Assembly (NCBI GenBank): GCA_050287605.1
Contig: JBNKCG010000105.1
Location: forward strand, 4,039-68,038
Length of the DNA: 64,000 bases
Reading direction: 5' to 3'
DNA from: QQUJ01 sp050287605
Lineage (GTDB): Bacteria > Pseudomonadota > Gammaproteobacteria > QQUJ01
This document shows positions 1 to 8,431 of this stretch, piece after piece. The notes beneath the pieces are model-generated. The model had not been told where the DNA came from. It saw nothing but the letters and a program-made list of their open reading frames with translations, and did not search any database. Numbering within the stretch: position 1 is the first letter of the stretch; each line of letters begins with the position of its first letter. The position numbers were made by a program, and so were the translations under genes.

Positions 1-495
1 CTGCTTCACCTCGATGGCCAACGGCGCAGCCAGCGTCTGGTAGACCACACAGTAGCGCTCGGTGAGTCGCTGCAGTGTGGCCAACTGTTCCGCGTCGGCA
101 TCGGTATCGAGATCGAAGTACAGACGAATGCCCTGAAAGCCCACCGGCGCCTCCTTGGAGACACCCAGCGTGCCACGGAAATCGAGATCGCCCTCGGCGC
201 GGATGGTGGCATCGCGCAACGCAATGCCGAGCCCGGTGGCCACCGCGCCCAGGGTCACCCCGGCGCAGGCGACCAACGCCTCCAGCAGCATGTCACCCGA
301 GCAGGCGGCGAATCCATCGCCTCCCGTGGCGGGATGCAGTCCCGCGGCGACCAGCGCCTTTCCCGTCTCCACCTTGCAGCTCACCCCGTCACCGAGACGC
401 CCCTGGGCGCTGAGGGTGATCAGCGCCGCATCAGGCTGCTGGCGGTAGCGCTCTTTCAGCGGCGCCTGCAGGGCGCGCAACTCGTCGCTGTTCAT
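1..495 (-). CDS. OsmC-family protein (3' end outside window)
   Basis: The gene reads leftward from an ATG at 495 and stays open to the window edge, so its C-terminus is missing; 165 codons are visible. OsmC/Ohr proteins are small cytoplasmic thiol peroxidases, and the two cysteines expected of the family are present: one in ACSGDMLLEALVACAG (around residue 68, where a second Cys also occurs) and one in RYCVVYQTL near residue 152. The central GDLDFRGTLG strand and GFQGIRLYFDLDTDA strand also fit the fold. It precedes nothing obvious on this side; ggt lies upstream on the same strand with a 77-nt gap. The family call is firm, but the substrate (organic peroxide or other) cannot be told. Confidence 0.85.
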   Translation of the reverse strand, partial: MNSDELRALQAPLKERYRQQPDAALITLSAQGRLGDGVSCKVETGKALVAAGLHPATGGDGFAACSGDMLLEALVACAGVTLGAVATGLGIALRDATIRAEGDLDFRGTLGVSKEAPVGFQGIRLYFDLDTDADAEQLATLQRLTERYCVVYQTLAAPLAIEVKQ

Positions 496-572
496 GCTTC
501 GATCTCCCGATTGCCAGCGCCATACGGATGGCGCATTCAAAGGACTCTCCAGCGAGGGTCCGGCCGACTTGA

Positions 573-2249
573 CTAACGCACCTGCGCCGCGCCGATACCG
601 CGCGGGTCGCTGGCGGCCTCCACTTGGTGCATCCGGCTGTCCCACACCACCGCCTGCATGTTGCCCCAGGGGCGCTCCTTGACGTCTAGCCGATACCCCA
701 TAGCGGTGAGCGCCGCGCGCGCCGCCTCATCCAACGCGTCCGGTTCCAGTTGCACCACGTCGGGCAGGTACTGGTGGTGCAAGCGCGGCCGGGTGACCAT
801 GGCGCCCGCCCCGCCGCCCTCGGCGAAATCCAGCACCCCCAGCAGCACCATGGTGATGATGCGGCTGCCGCCCGGCGTACCGAGAATGGCCACGCGCCCG
901 TCCCCCTCGACGAAAGTGGGCGTCATGCTGGAGAGCATGCGCTTGCCCGGCGCGATGGCATTGGCTTCGGCCCCCACCAGCCCGTAGACGTTGGGCACGC
1001 CCGGTTTGGCGGAAAAATCGTCCATCTCATCGTTGAGCAACACCCCGGTGCCCGGCGGGACGAAACCCGATCCGAAGGGATAGTTGACGCTCAGCGTCGC
1101 CGCCACGCGATTGCCTTCGCGGTCGAGGATGGAGAAGTGCGTGGTGTGCGGACCCTCCGCCTCCGGAACCACGCCCGCCAACGCACTGCTCGGCGTGGCA
1201 CGGTCGGAGCGGATCGAGCCCGCCAGCTCACGCGCGTAACTTTCGCTCAGCAGCCGCTGTAGCGGCATGGTGACAAAATCGGGATCGCCCAGGTAGAGCG
1301 CGCGATCGCGGTAGGCGCGGCGCATGGCCTCGATCATGCGGTGGCGTGTGGTGGTGGATTCCAGCGGCGCCGGATCGAACTGCGCCAACTGATTGAGCAT
1401 GGCGATCAGCACCACGCCACCCGAGGAGGGAGGCGCAGCGGCGATCACACGCAGCCCGCGGTAGCTGCCGCGGATGGGTTGACGTTCCACCACCCGGTAC
1501 TGCGTCAAATCCCGCAGCGACCAGATGCCACCTGCCTGCCGCGTGCCGGCCACCAGCGCCTGCGCCACCGCGCCATCGTAGAAGCCGCCGGCGCCCTGCC
1601 CGGCGATTGCGGCGAGGGTGTCGGCAAGTTCCGGTTGCCGCAACCGATACCCCGCGGCAGGCACCTCGTCGTCAACCAGAAACTGCCGCGCCGCGGCCGG
1701 CGAAGCACGCAGCTGCTGCAGGCGAAATGCAGCGAGACGCCGATAGTGTTCGTCGACGGGAAAACCTTCGCGCGCCAAGCGCAACGCCGGCTGCAAACTG
1801 ATCGCCAGCGGCAGCCGACCGTAGCGCTGCGCCAAGTGATCGAGCGCCGCCGGCACCCCGGGGATACCCGCCGCCAGCGGCCCGTCGACCGACAGGTGCG
1901 GAACCACCTCGCCGTTGGCATCCAGGTACATATCGCGGTGCGCGGCGAGCGGGGCGCGCTCGCGGCCGTCGATCATCACTTCGTAGCCGTCGCTGGCACG
2001 GTGCAAGAGCCAGAAGCCCCCGCCGCCCAGCCCCGAACTGTAGGGCTCCACCACCGCCAGCGCCGCGGTCACCGCCACGGCCGCATCGAACGCGTTGCCA
2101 CCTTGCTCGAGTATCGCGAACCCGGCCTCGGTGGCCAGCGGGTGGGCGCTGGCGACCGCAGCGGCAGGCGGCCGAGCGAGGGAAGATGGCGGAGTGGTGT
2201 TACACGCCGCAAGCAGCAGGGCGAGCAGAGGGACGAGTAGCCTGATCAT
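573..2249 (-). CDS. ggt: Gamma-glutamyltransferase, predicted lipoprotein
   Basis: This 558-aa protein belongs to the self-cleaving gamma-glutamyltransferase family, which hydrolyses or transfers the gamma-glutamyl group of glutathione in the periplasm. The N-terminus MIRLLVPLLALLLAAC is a lipoprotein signal with the lipid-bearing Cys at 16, so the enzyme should be membrane-anchored rather than soluble. The autocatalytic Thr sits in HTTHFS near residue 369, at the junction of the large and small subunits, followed by the conserved SVNYPFGSG and MLSSMTPTF stretches. Length is normal. The order ggt, ferredoxin, coaD resembles Pseudomonas. The start is an ATG at 2249; no alternative looks better. 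Confidence 0.93.
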   Translation of the reverse strand: MIRLLVPLLALLLAACNTTPPSSLARPPAAAVASAHPLATEAGFAILEQGGNAFDAAVAVTAALAVVEPYSSGLGGGGFWLLHRASDGYEVMIDGRERAPLAAHRDMYLDANGEVVPHLSVDGPLAAGIPGVPAALDHLAQRYGRLPLAISLQPALRLAREGFPVDEHYRRLAAFRLQQLRASPAAARQFLVDDEVPAAGYRLRQPELADTLAAIAGQGAGGFYDGAVAQALVAGTRQAGGIWSLRDLTQYRVVERQPIRGSYRGLRVIAAAPPSSGGVVLIAMLNQLAQFDPAPLESTTTRHRMIEAMRRAYRDRALYLGDPDFVTMPLQRLLSESYARELAGSIRSDRATPSSALAGVVPEAEGPHTTHFSILDREGNRVAATLSVNYPFGSGFVPPGTGVLLNDEMDDFSAKPGVPNVYGLVGAEANAIAPGKRMLSSMTPTFVEGDGRVAILGTPGGSRIITMVLLGVLDFAEGGGAGAMVTRPRLHHQYLPDVVQLEPDALDEAARAALTAMGYRLDVKERPWGNMQAVVWDSRMHQVEAASDPRGIGAAQVR

Positions 2250-2321
2250 GGATCAAGGGTAGCAGGCGCGACTGGTGAGGGAGCCGGATCGCAAAACGGC
2301 ACGACGAACCCCGCGCCGCAC

Positions 2322-2349
2322 AAAAAAAACGGCCCCGAAGGGGCCGTTT
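2322..2349 (-). terminator. Rho-independent terminator of the ferredoxin gene
   Basis: A perfect 10-bp inverted repeat (AAACGGCCCC and GGGGCCGTTT, 3-nt loop) lies 29 nt past the ferredoxin stop. On the minus strand the stem is followed by further T residues (A run at 2322-2326 on the plus strand), the classic intrinsic terminator layout. It separates ferredoxin from ggt. Confidence 0.9.
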
Positions 2350-2377
2350 CAACAGCAGATAACCACTACCTCGGTGC

Positions 2378-2629
2378 TCAGGCGTTAGCCTGTAGCTTTT
2401 CAAACTTGGACTGCAGCTCATCCTTGGACTCTTCGCGATCCGGATTGGTGATGATGCAATCCACCGGGCATACCTCCACACATTGCGGCTCGTCGAAATG
2501 GCCCACGCATTCGGTGCACAGGTTGGGGTCGATCACGTAGATCTCGTCGCCCTGAGAAATAGCGCTATTGGGGCACTCCGGCTCACACACGTCGCAGTTA
2601 ATACATTCATCGGTAATCATCAAAGCCAT
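2378..2629 (-). CDS. yfhL: YfhL-family 2[4Fe-4S] ferredoxin
   Basis: This 83-aa protein has the two cysteine clusters of a dicluster ferredoxin: CINCDVCEPECP at residues 9-20 and a second motif CTECVGHFDEPQCVEVCP at about 37-54. The long CxxC-x8-C spacing in the second cluster is typical of the YfhL/Fdx (Allochromatium-type) subgroup with low-potential clusters. It is a soluble electron carrier; its partner is not indicated by the neighbours. It is closely followed by a strong terminator and lies downstream of coaD, as in Pseudomonas. Confidence 0.93.
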   Translation of the reverse strand: MALMITDECINCDVCEPECPNSAISQGDEIYVIDPNLCTECVGHFDEPQCVEVCPVDCIITNPDREESKDELQSKFEKLQANA

Positions 2630-2679
2630 GTTTCGACTCCTGGGCGCTCGACCCTAACGGTTTGCGGTAGACCTACGAA

Positions 2680-3165
2680 TCAGCGGATTTTATCACGCAA
2701 AGCGGCAATGACAACCGGATGCACGAAGGGGGATACATCCCCCCCCAGCATCGCCACTTCACGCACCAATGTGGACGAGATGAAGGCGTACTGCTCGGCA
2801 GGGGTCAGGAACATGGTCTCCACCGACGGAGCCAGCCGCCTGTTCATGCCTGCCAGCTGGAACTCGTACTCAAAATCCGACACGGCGCGCAGTCCGCGCA
2901 GGATCACCTGGGCGCCGACCTGTTCCACGAACTCCACCAGCAGGTTGCCGAAGCCGCGCACCTCGACGTTGGGAACGTCGCTCAACACCTGCTGAGCCAG
3001 CGCTACGCGATCTTCCAGATCAAAGGTGGGTTTTTTGGTGGGATTGGCCGCGACGGCGACGATAACCTTGTCGAACAGCCGGGTGGCCCGACTCACCAAA
3101 TCGGCATGGCCGTTGGTGATGGGATCGAACGTGCCGGGATAGACGACGGTGATGTGACGGCTCAA
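2680..3165 (-). CDS. coaD: Phosphopantetheine adenylyltransferase
   Basis: CoaD transfers AMP from ATP to 4'-phosphopantetheine, the fourth step of coenzyme A synthesis. The nucleotidyltransferase signature YPGTFDPITNGH is at residues 8-19 and the ISSTLVREVA motif near the C-terminus. The start is set at a TTG (3165): a GGGGGA Shine-Dalgarno sequence sits six bases upstream and the protein then begins LSRHITVVYPGTFDP, matching family length (161 aa). An upstream in-frame GTG at 3195 would add a non-conserved ten-residue tail and lacks a ribosome site. The use of TTG is the only unusual point. Confidence 0.94.
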   Translation of the reverse strand: MSRHITVVYPGTFDPITNGHADLVSRATRLFDKVIVAVAANPTKKPTFDLEDRVALAQQVLSDVPNVEVRGFGNLLVEFVEQVGAQVILRGLRAVSDFEYEFQLAGMNRRLAPSVETMFLTPAEQYAFISSTLVREVAMLGGDVSPFVHPVVIAALRDKIR

Positions 3166-3247
3166 AGCGACTCCCCCTAGTGCCGGATCGGGCACCTACT
3201 ATCGCACAAATGGTGCAGTGCGCAAAAGTGCCGGGCGAATATTCCGT

Positions 3248-3826
3248 TCACGCCGCCTCGATCAGGTGGTACCCCACCTGCCGGGTTCGTTTGCTGCGCA
3301 AGTAGCGCCAGGCACCCGGCAGCTCCGGTGCCTGCTCATCGGCGTCGTGCTCCAGATAGAGGCGTCCGCCAGGCGCCACCCAGGGCCCGGCGTGCACCAA
3401 GTCCAGCGCACCTGGCAGCAACCCCGCGGCGTAAGGCGGATCGAGAAAGACGATGTCGTACGGGGTGGCCGATCCGCGTAGAAAGGCCAGCGCCTCCGCC
3501 TGCACCACCTCGACGTTGGACGCACCGACGCGCTGTGCGGCGGCGCGCAGCGACTCGGTCACCGCATGCACCTGATCCACCAGGGTCACCCGCGCCGCGC
3601 CGCGCGAGGCGGCCTCGAACCCCAGCGCACCGGCACCCGCGAAGAGATCCAGGCAACGCGCACCGGGCAGGACCGGCGCGAGCCAGTTGAACAGCGTCTC
3701 GCGCACCCGGTCCGGGGTCGGTCTGAGCCCCGGGTGGTCCGGGATGGGCAACCGCCGGCCACGCCACTGGCCGGCGATAATGCGAAAGCTACCCGCCTGC
3801 GTGCCGGCAGCGACGCGCGCGGTCAC
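3248..3826 (-). CDS. rsmD: 16S rRNA (guanine(966)-N(2))-methyltransferase
   Basis: RsmD methylates G966 of 16S rRNA in the 30S subunit using S-adenosylmethionine. The 192-aa protein shows the SAM-binding motif LDLFAGAGALGFEAASRG around residues 59-76 and the catalytic DPPY motif (IVFLDPPYAAG) near residue 128, as expected for N2-guanine methyltransferases. Its ATG overlaps the stop of the preceding M16 gene by 4 nt (ATGA), so it is co-transcribed with the protease pair. Adjacent, divergent ftsYEX matches the rsmD-ftsYEX arrangement of E. coli and Pseudomonas. Confidence 0.93.
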   Translation of the reverse strand: MTARVAAGTQAGSFRIIAGQWRGRRLPIPDHPGLRPTPDRVRETLFNWLAPVLPGARCLDLFAGAGALGFEAASRGAARVTLVDQVHAVTESLRAAAQRVGASNVEVVQAEALAFLRGSATPYDIVFLDPPYAAGLLPGALDLVHAGPWVAPGGRLYLEHDADEQAPELPGAWRYLRSKRTRQVGYHLIEAA

Positions 3827-5169
3827 GGCTTGACGCCGCCGCCGACGATCACGGTGATCATCTTGTCGGGGTCGATGCGGCGCTTGAACGCCTCGTGCAC
3901 CCGTTCGCGATCCAGCGCCTCGATGCGCTGAGGGAAGCGGTCCAGATAGTCCAGCGGCATCCCGTAAAACCCGATCATGCCCAGGTAGCCGACGATCTTG
4001 CGGTTGTTGTCGATATTGAGCGGAAAGCCTCCGGTGATGTTGCGCTTGACCGCCTCCAGCTCGTTCTCGCTGGGGCCCTCGTCGCGGTATTTGACCAGGG
4101 TTTCGCGCATCACCTTGAGCGCCTCGTCCAGCTGATCGTTGCGCGTCTGCAGGCCCAACTGGAACGGACCGCGCCGCGCCAGCGGCAGAAAATAGCTATA
4201 AACGCTGTACGAGAGTCCGCGCTGCTCGCGCACGGTGTTGCTGAGCCGCGAGACCAGCCCCCCGCCACCCAGCACCTGATTGGCGACGTAGAGAGCGAAG
4301 TAGTCGGGATCGCCGCGCCGCATGCCGGGCTGGCCCACGATGACGTGGGTCTGCTGGGAGGGAAACGGGATGCGAATCACCTCGGCCTCGCGCAGCTCCG
4401 GCACCGGCGGCAGCGCGGCGGCGCGTTCGCCCCGGGGCAGCCCGCGCGTCAGCTGTTCGGCGATGGCCGCAGCCCGCGCGCGGTCCACGGCACCGACGAT
4501 GGAGATCTGGGCGTTGCGCGCCACGTAGTAGCGGTGATGAAAGCGCACCAGATCGTCGCGCGAGAGCGCAGCCAACGTCGCTTCGCTGCCCTCCGGCGGC
4601 GCCGCGTAGGGGTGATCGCCGTAGAGCGCCTTGAAGAAGGTCTGATCGGCGATGTCGCCGGGCGATTCGCGCTGGGCGCGCAGCGACACCAGCATGCGGT
4701 TGCGTTCGCGGTCCAGATCGGACTGGGCGAAACGCGGCTCGCTAAGGAGGGTCGCCGTCAGCGCCAACGCGGGATCCAGCATCTCGGGATCGCTCAGGCT
4801 GCGCAGCGAGACCGTCGCCGACTCGCGGTCGACATCGTTGCCGAAGGCGGCGCCCAAGGTGTCGAAGCGCTCGGCGATGGCATCGGCATCGAGATCGCCT
4901 GCCCCCTCGGCAAGCAGGGCATTGGTCATGAGCGCGAGGCCGCCGCTGCCTGCGTCGCGCACGCTGCCGGCATCAAAGGCGACGCGCACATCCACCATCG
5001 GAATCTCCGGCGCCGCCACAAACAGCACCTGCGCGCCATTGGCGGTCCGCCAGTGCTGGATGCGCGGCGCGGCCAGCGCGGAGCTCGCAGCAAACGCTGC
5101 GCATACCAGCAGTATCCCCCCCGTGCCAAAACGCACGCCGGTCACACGACGTCCCGACTTAGCTGTCAT
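3823..5169 (-). CDS. M16-family peptidase homologue without zinc site
   Basis: This 448-aa protein has a signal peptide (hydrophobic residues about 15-33, ending ALAAP) and the two-lobed M16 fold. The HxxEH zinc motif is absent: the corresponding segment reads SGGLALMTNALLAEGA near residue 80, so it should not cleave by itself. It keeps the R/Y substrate-binding motif (EQRGLSYSVYSYF near residue 318) that normally completes the active site of a partner subunit. It starts 11 nt inside the end of the catalytic M16 gene and precedes rsmD. The pair probably forms a periplasmic heterodimer, as in bacterial M16B systems; the substrate is unknown. Confidence 0.88.
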   Translation of the reverse strand: MTAKSGRRVTGVRFGTGGILLVCAAFAASSALAAPRIQHWRTANGAQVLFVAAPEIPMVDVRVAFDAGSVRDAGSGGLALMTNALLAEGAGDLDADAIAERFDTLGAAFGNDVDRESATVSLRSLSDPEMLDPALALTATLLSEPRFAQSDLDRERNRMLVSLRAQRESPGDIADQTFFKALYGDHPYAAPPEGSEATLAALSRDDLVRFHHRYYVARNAQISIVGAVDRARAAAIAEQLTRGLPRGERAAALPPVPELREAEVIRIPFPSQQTHVIVGQPGMRRGDPDYFALYVANQVLGGGGLVSRLSNTVREQRGLSYSVYSYFLPLARRGPFQLGLQTRNDQLDEALKVMRETLVKYRDEGPSENELEAVKRNITGGFPLNIDNNRKIVGYLGMIGFYGMPLDYLDRFPQRIEALDRERVHEAFKRRIDPDKMITVIVGGGVKP

Positions 5170-6526
5170 GGCGCACCCCCGGCACCCGCGGACGCGGCGC
5201 GCCGGCGGCCATGGGCTGCGGCTCCAACACGGCCACCGTCAACCCGTCATCCACCAGGTACTTGCGCGCCACGGCCTGCACCTGCTCGGCGGTCACCGCC
5301 TTGATGCGCGGCACGTAGTCGTCCAGAACCCGGTACCCCAGCCCCACCGTCTCGGTAGTGCCGATCTGCATCGCCTGATAGAACAGCGAATCGCGCTGGT
5401 AGACGGCGCTCGCCACCACCGCGGTCTTGACCCGCGCTAACTCCTCGGGCGCGGCAGTTTCGCTGCGCAGCCGCTCAATCTCGGCGCGCAACGCCTGCTC
5501 CACCTCGATCATGTCGTGACCTTCGGCGGGCACGGCGCTGAAGGTGAAGAGTCCTGGCAACCGCGAGTAGGGGCTGTAGCCGGCCCCGGCGCTGGCGGCC
5601 ACCTGCTGGCCACGTACCAGGTTGCGCGACAGCCGCGCGCTCGCGCCGCCGTCGAGGACGCCGGCCAGCACCTCCAAGGCGTACGGTTCCCAGTCCTGTT
5701 GAGCCGCGGCCAGGTTGGGTGTCTTGTAACCCATCACCAGCACCGGCAGCTGCGCCGGCGCCTTGACCATGACCCGGCGCACACCGCGCTGCACCGGTTC
5801 GTAGCCGCGCCGCGGCTCGCCGACCGGGCGCGCGGGGATGGGGCCGAAGTAGGTGCGCGCCCAGGCCAGCACGCGCTGCGGGTCCACGTCGCCCACCACC
5901 ACCAGGGTAGCGTTGTTGGGTGCGTACCAACGCCGGTACCACGCCTTGACGTCGTCCACAGTGAGATGTTCCAGATCGCCCATCCAACCGATGACGGGGA
6001 TGCGGTTGGGGCTCGCTTCGAACGCAGCGGCCCTGAACTGCTCGAAGGTGAGCGACTGCGGGTCGTCGTCGGTGCGCAGGCGTCGCTCCTCCATCACCAC
6101 CTTCACCTCCTTGGCGAACTCGTCCGCTGACAACTGCAGATTGCGCATGCGGTCGGCCTCCAGCTCCAGAGCGACGGGCAGGCGGTCCTTGTGCAGCTGC
6201 TGAAAGTAGGTGGTGTAGTCGGCCGCCGTGAAGGCGTTTTCGCGACCGCCGATGTCGGCAATGATGCGCGAGAAATCCCCCGCCGGGTGACGCCGCGTCC
6301 CCTTGAACATCATGTGTTCGAGCACGTGCGAAACACCGGTGATGCCGCCGTGCTCGTAGGTGGAGCCCACCTTGTACCAGACCTGGCTGACGACCACGGG
6401 GGCGCGGTGATCCTCCTTGACGATCACCTTCATGCCGTTGGTGAGGTGGAACTCGCTCACCGTCTGCGCCTGCGCGTGAGCGGTCGCGGCGGTCAACAAC
6501 AGCGTCCCGAGGACGATTCGTAACAT
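5159..6526 (-). CDS. M16-family zinc peptidase, catalytic subunit
   Basis: This 455-aa protein carries an N-terminal signal peptide (MLRIVLGTLLLTAATAHAQA) and the inverted zinc motif HVLEH at residues 67-71, with the third ligand in ALELEADRM about 75 residues later. It is the catalytic partner of the zinc-less M16 protein encoded next. The ATG at 6526 was chosen because it begins the signal peptide and follows an AGGG ribosome site; an in-frame extension upstream to 6673 would run into the ftsY promoter region. Both proteins should act in the periplasm. The substrate is unknown. Confidence 0.9.
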   Translation of the reverse strand: MLRIVLGTLLLTAATAHAQAQTVSEFHLTNGMKVIVKEDHRAPVVVSQVWYKVGSTYEHGGITGVSHVLEHMMFKGTRRHPAGDFSRIIADIGGRENAFTAADYTTYFQQLHKDRLPVALELEADRMRNLQLSADEFAKEVKVVMEERRLRTDDDPQSLTFEQFRAAAFEASPNRIPVIGWMGDLEHLTVDDVKAWYRRWYAPNNATLVVVGDVDPQRVLAWARTYFGPIPARPVGEPRRGYEPVQRGVRRVMVKAPAQLPVLVMGYKTPNLAAAQQDWEPYALEVLAGVLDGGASARLSRNLVRGQQVAASAGAGYSPYSRLPGLFTFSAVPAEGHDMIEVEQALRAEIERLRSETAAPEELARVKTAVVASAVYQRDSLFYQAMQIGTTETVGLGYRVLDDYVPRIKAVTAEQVQAVARKYLVDDGLTVAVLEPQPMAAGAPRPRVPGVRHDS

Positions 6527-6696
6527 CGCGTCGTTACCCTTATTGATGTTGCGGTTGGGAATCGTACCGGCCAATTCCCACTCCCCGGGACTTGCGCGGA
6601 GCGCAGAATATCGACGGACTCCGGGGGGATGGTAGGATACCCCATCCCGAGTGCCGGCCCCTGCGGCTAGCACGAAACGTTATGACCGGATCATCC

Positions 6697-7713
6697 ATGT
6701 TTGGTTTCAAGCGCGACAAATCCGCCAAGGCGCCGCAACTCGACGAGCCACAGGCTGCGGTCGAGCCGTCCAGCTCGCCACCGCCCACCCGCGAAGGGTT
6801 GTTCGCGCGCCTGAAACGCGGTCTGGGCAAGACCCGCGCCGGCTTCACCGAGGGGCTGGTGGGGCTGGTGCGCGGCCGCAAGGCCATCGACGACGAGCTG
6901 CTGGAGGAGATCGAAACCCTGCTGCTCACCGCCGATCTGGGTGTCGACGCCACCCAGACCATCATCGCCGATCTCACCCAACGCGTATCGCGCAAAGAAC
7001 TCGCCGACGCCGCGGCACTGCTGGAGGCGCTGCGCGCTGAGATGCGTGCGCTGCTGGAGCCGTGCGCCCTGCCGCTGCAGCTGCCGGTCGACGGCGCGAC
7101 CCGTGTCATCCTCATGGTGGGCGTCAACGGCGCCGGCAAGACCACCACCATCGGCAAGCTGGCGCGGCGTTTCCTCGACCAGGGCAAGAGCGTCATGCTC
7201 GCCGCCGGCGACACCTTCCGCGCCGCCGCGGTGGAACAGTTACAGGTGTGGGGCGAGCGCAACGGCGTCCCGGTCATCGCGCAGCACACCGGCGCCGATT
7301 CCGCGGCGGTGATCTTCGATGCCCTGGAGTCGGCACGCGCACGCGGCGTCGACGTACTCATCGCCGACACCGCCGGGCGGTTGCAGAACAAGGCCAACCT
7401 CATGGAGGAGCTGAAGAAGATCCGCCGCGTGATGGGCAAGATCGACCCCGCAGCCCCTCATGAGGTGATGCTGGTGCTGGACGCCGGTACCGGCCAGAAC
7501 GCGCTCAGCCAAGCGCGCGAGTTTCACAGCGCCGTGGGCGTCACCGGCATCACGTTGACAAAGCTCGACGGCACCGCCAAAGGCGGCGTCATTTTCGCGG
7601 TGGCCAAGGCGATGGGGCTGCCGATCCGCTTCATCGGCGTCGGGGAACAGGCCGAGGATTTGCGCGAGTTCGACGCATCCGCCTTCGTCGACGCCCTGTT
7701 CGACATGGAGTGA
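6697..7713 (+). CDS. ftsY: Signal recognition particle receptor FtsY
   Basis: FtsY is the SRP receptor GTPase that docks ribosome-nascent chains at the inner membrane. After a short charged N-terminus the NG domain shows the P-loop VGVNGAGKTTTIGKLA, the DTAGRLQNKANL motif and the TKLDGTAKGG guanine-recognition motif. The acidic A domain of E. coli is much reduced here, giving about 338 aa. The start is uncertain: ATG at 6697 (MFGFKRDK) is preferred, with ATG at 6682 as alternative; neither has a strong ribosome site. It is the first gene of ftsY-ftsE-ftsX. Confidence 0.95.
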   Translation: MFGFKRDKSAKAPQLDEPQAAVEPSSSPPPTREGLFARLKRGLGKTRAGFTEGLVGLVRGRKAIDDELLEEIETLLLTADLGVDATQTIIADLTQRVSRKELADAAALLEALRAEMRALLEPCALPLQLPVDGATRVILMVGVNGAGKTTTIGKLARRFLDQGKSVMLAAGDTFRAAAVEQLQVWGERNGVPVIAQHTGADSAAVIFDALESARARGVDVLIADTAGRLQNKANLMEELKKIRRVMGKIDPAAPHEVMLVLDAGTGQNALSQAREFHSAVGVTGITLTKLDGTAKGGVIFAVAKAMGLPIRFIGVGEQAEDLREFDASAFVDALFDME

Positions 7714-7726
7714 CGCCGGCGCCGCC

Positions 7727-8431
7727 ATGATCCAGTTCGACAACGTCAGCAAACGTTATCCCGACGGCGGCAGCGACGCCCTGGCGCACATCTCGTTCCA
7801 CCTGGAAAAGGGCGAGATGGCGTTTCTGACCGGCCACTCCGGCGCCGGCAAGAGCACGCTGCTCAAGCTCATCTCGCTCATCGAATACGCCACCCGCGGA
7901 CAGCTCCTGCTCGACGGCGAAAACGTCACCAAGGTGCGCCGCGGCCGCGTCCCCTACCTGCGCCGCAAGATCGGCATCATCTTCCAGAATCACCAGTTGC
8001 TCTACGATCGCACGGTGTTCGACAACGTGGCGCTGCCGCTGGTGATTGCCGGCATGCGCCACCAGGAGATCGCGCGCCGGGTGCGTGCTGCGCTCGACAA
8101 GGTGGGTCTGCTGGGCAAGGAGAGCATGGCGCCGATCCGGCTCTCCGGCGGCGAGCAGCAGCGCGTCGGCATCGCCCGTGCGGTGGTCAACAAACCGCCG
8201 CTGCTGCTGGCCGACGAGCCCACCGGCAACCTCGACCCGGAGCTCTCGCGTGAGATCATGAATCTTTTCCAGAGCTTCAACGACGTCGGCGTAACGGTGA
8301 TGATCGCCAGCCACGACCTCGACCTGATCCGCACCTACGGCAAGCGCACCTTCGTGCTCAAGCAGGGGCATTTGATCGCCGGCGGCTCGCGCCCCCACGC
8401 CTACGTACAGAACCATGTCCACCCGAATTAG
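7727..8431 (+). CDS. ftsE: Cell-division ABC ATPase FtsE
   Basis: FtsE is the ATPase of the FtsEX complex, which couples the divisome to septal peptidoglycan hydrolase activation. The 234-aa protein has Walker A GHSGAGKST, signature LSGGEQQRVGIAR and Walker B LLLADEPTGNLD. It starts 13 nt after ftsY and its end overlaps the ftsX start by 17 nt, consistent with translational coupling. The C-terminal 20 residues are unremarkable. The identification is secure from sequence and synteny. Confidence 0.96.
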   Translation: MIQFDNVSKRYPDGGSDALAHISFHLEKGEMAFLTGHSGAGKSTLLKLISLIEYATRGQLLLDGENVTKVRRGRVPYLRRKIGIIFQNHQLLYDRTVFDNVALPLVIAGMRHQEIARRVRAALDKVGLLGKESMAPIRLSGGEQQRVGIARAVVNKPPLLLADEPTGNLDPELSREIMNLFQSFNDVGVTVMIASHDLDLIRTYGKRTFVLKQGHLIAGGSRPHAYVQNHVHPN

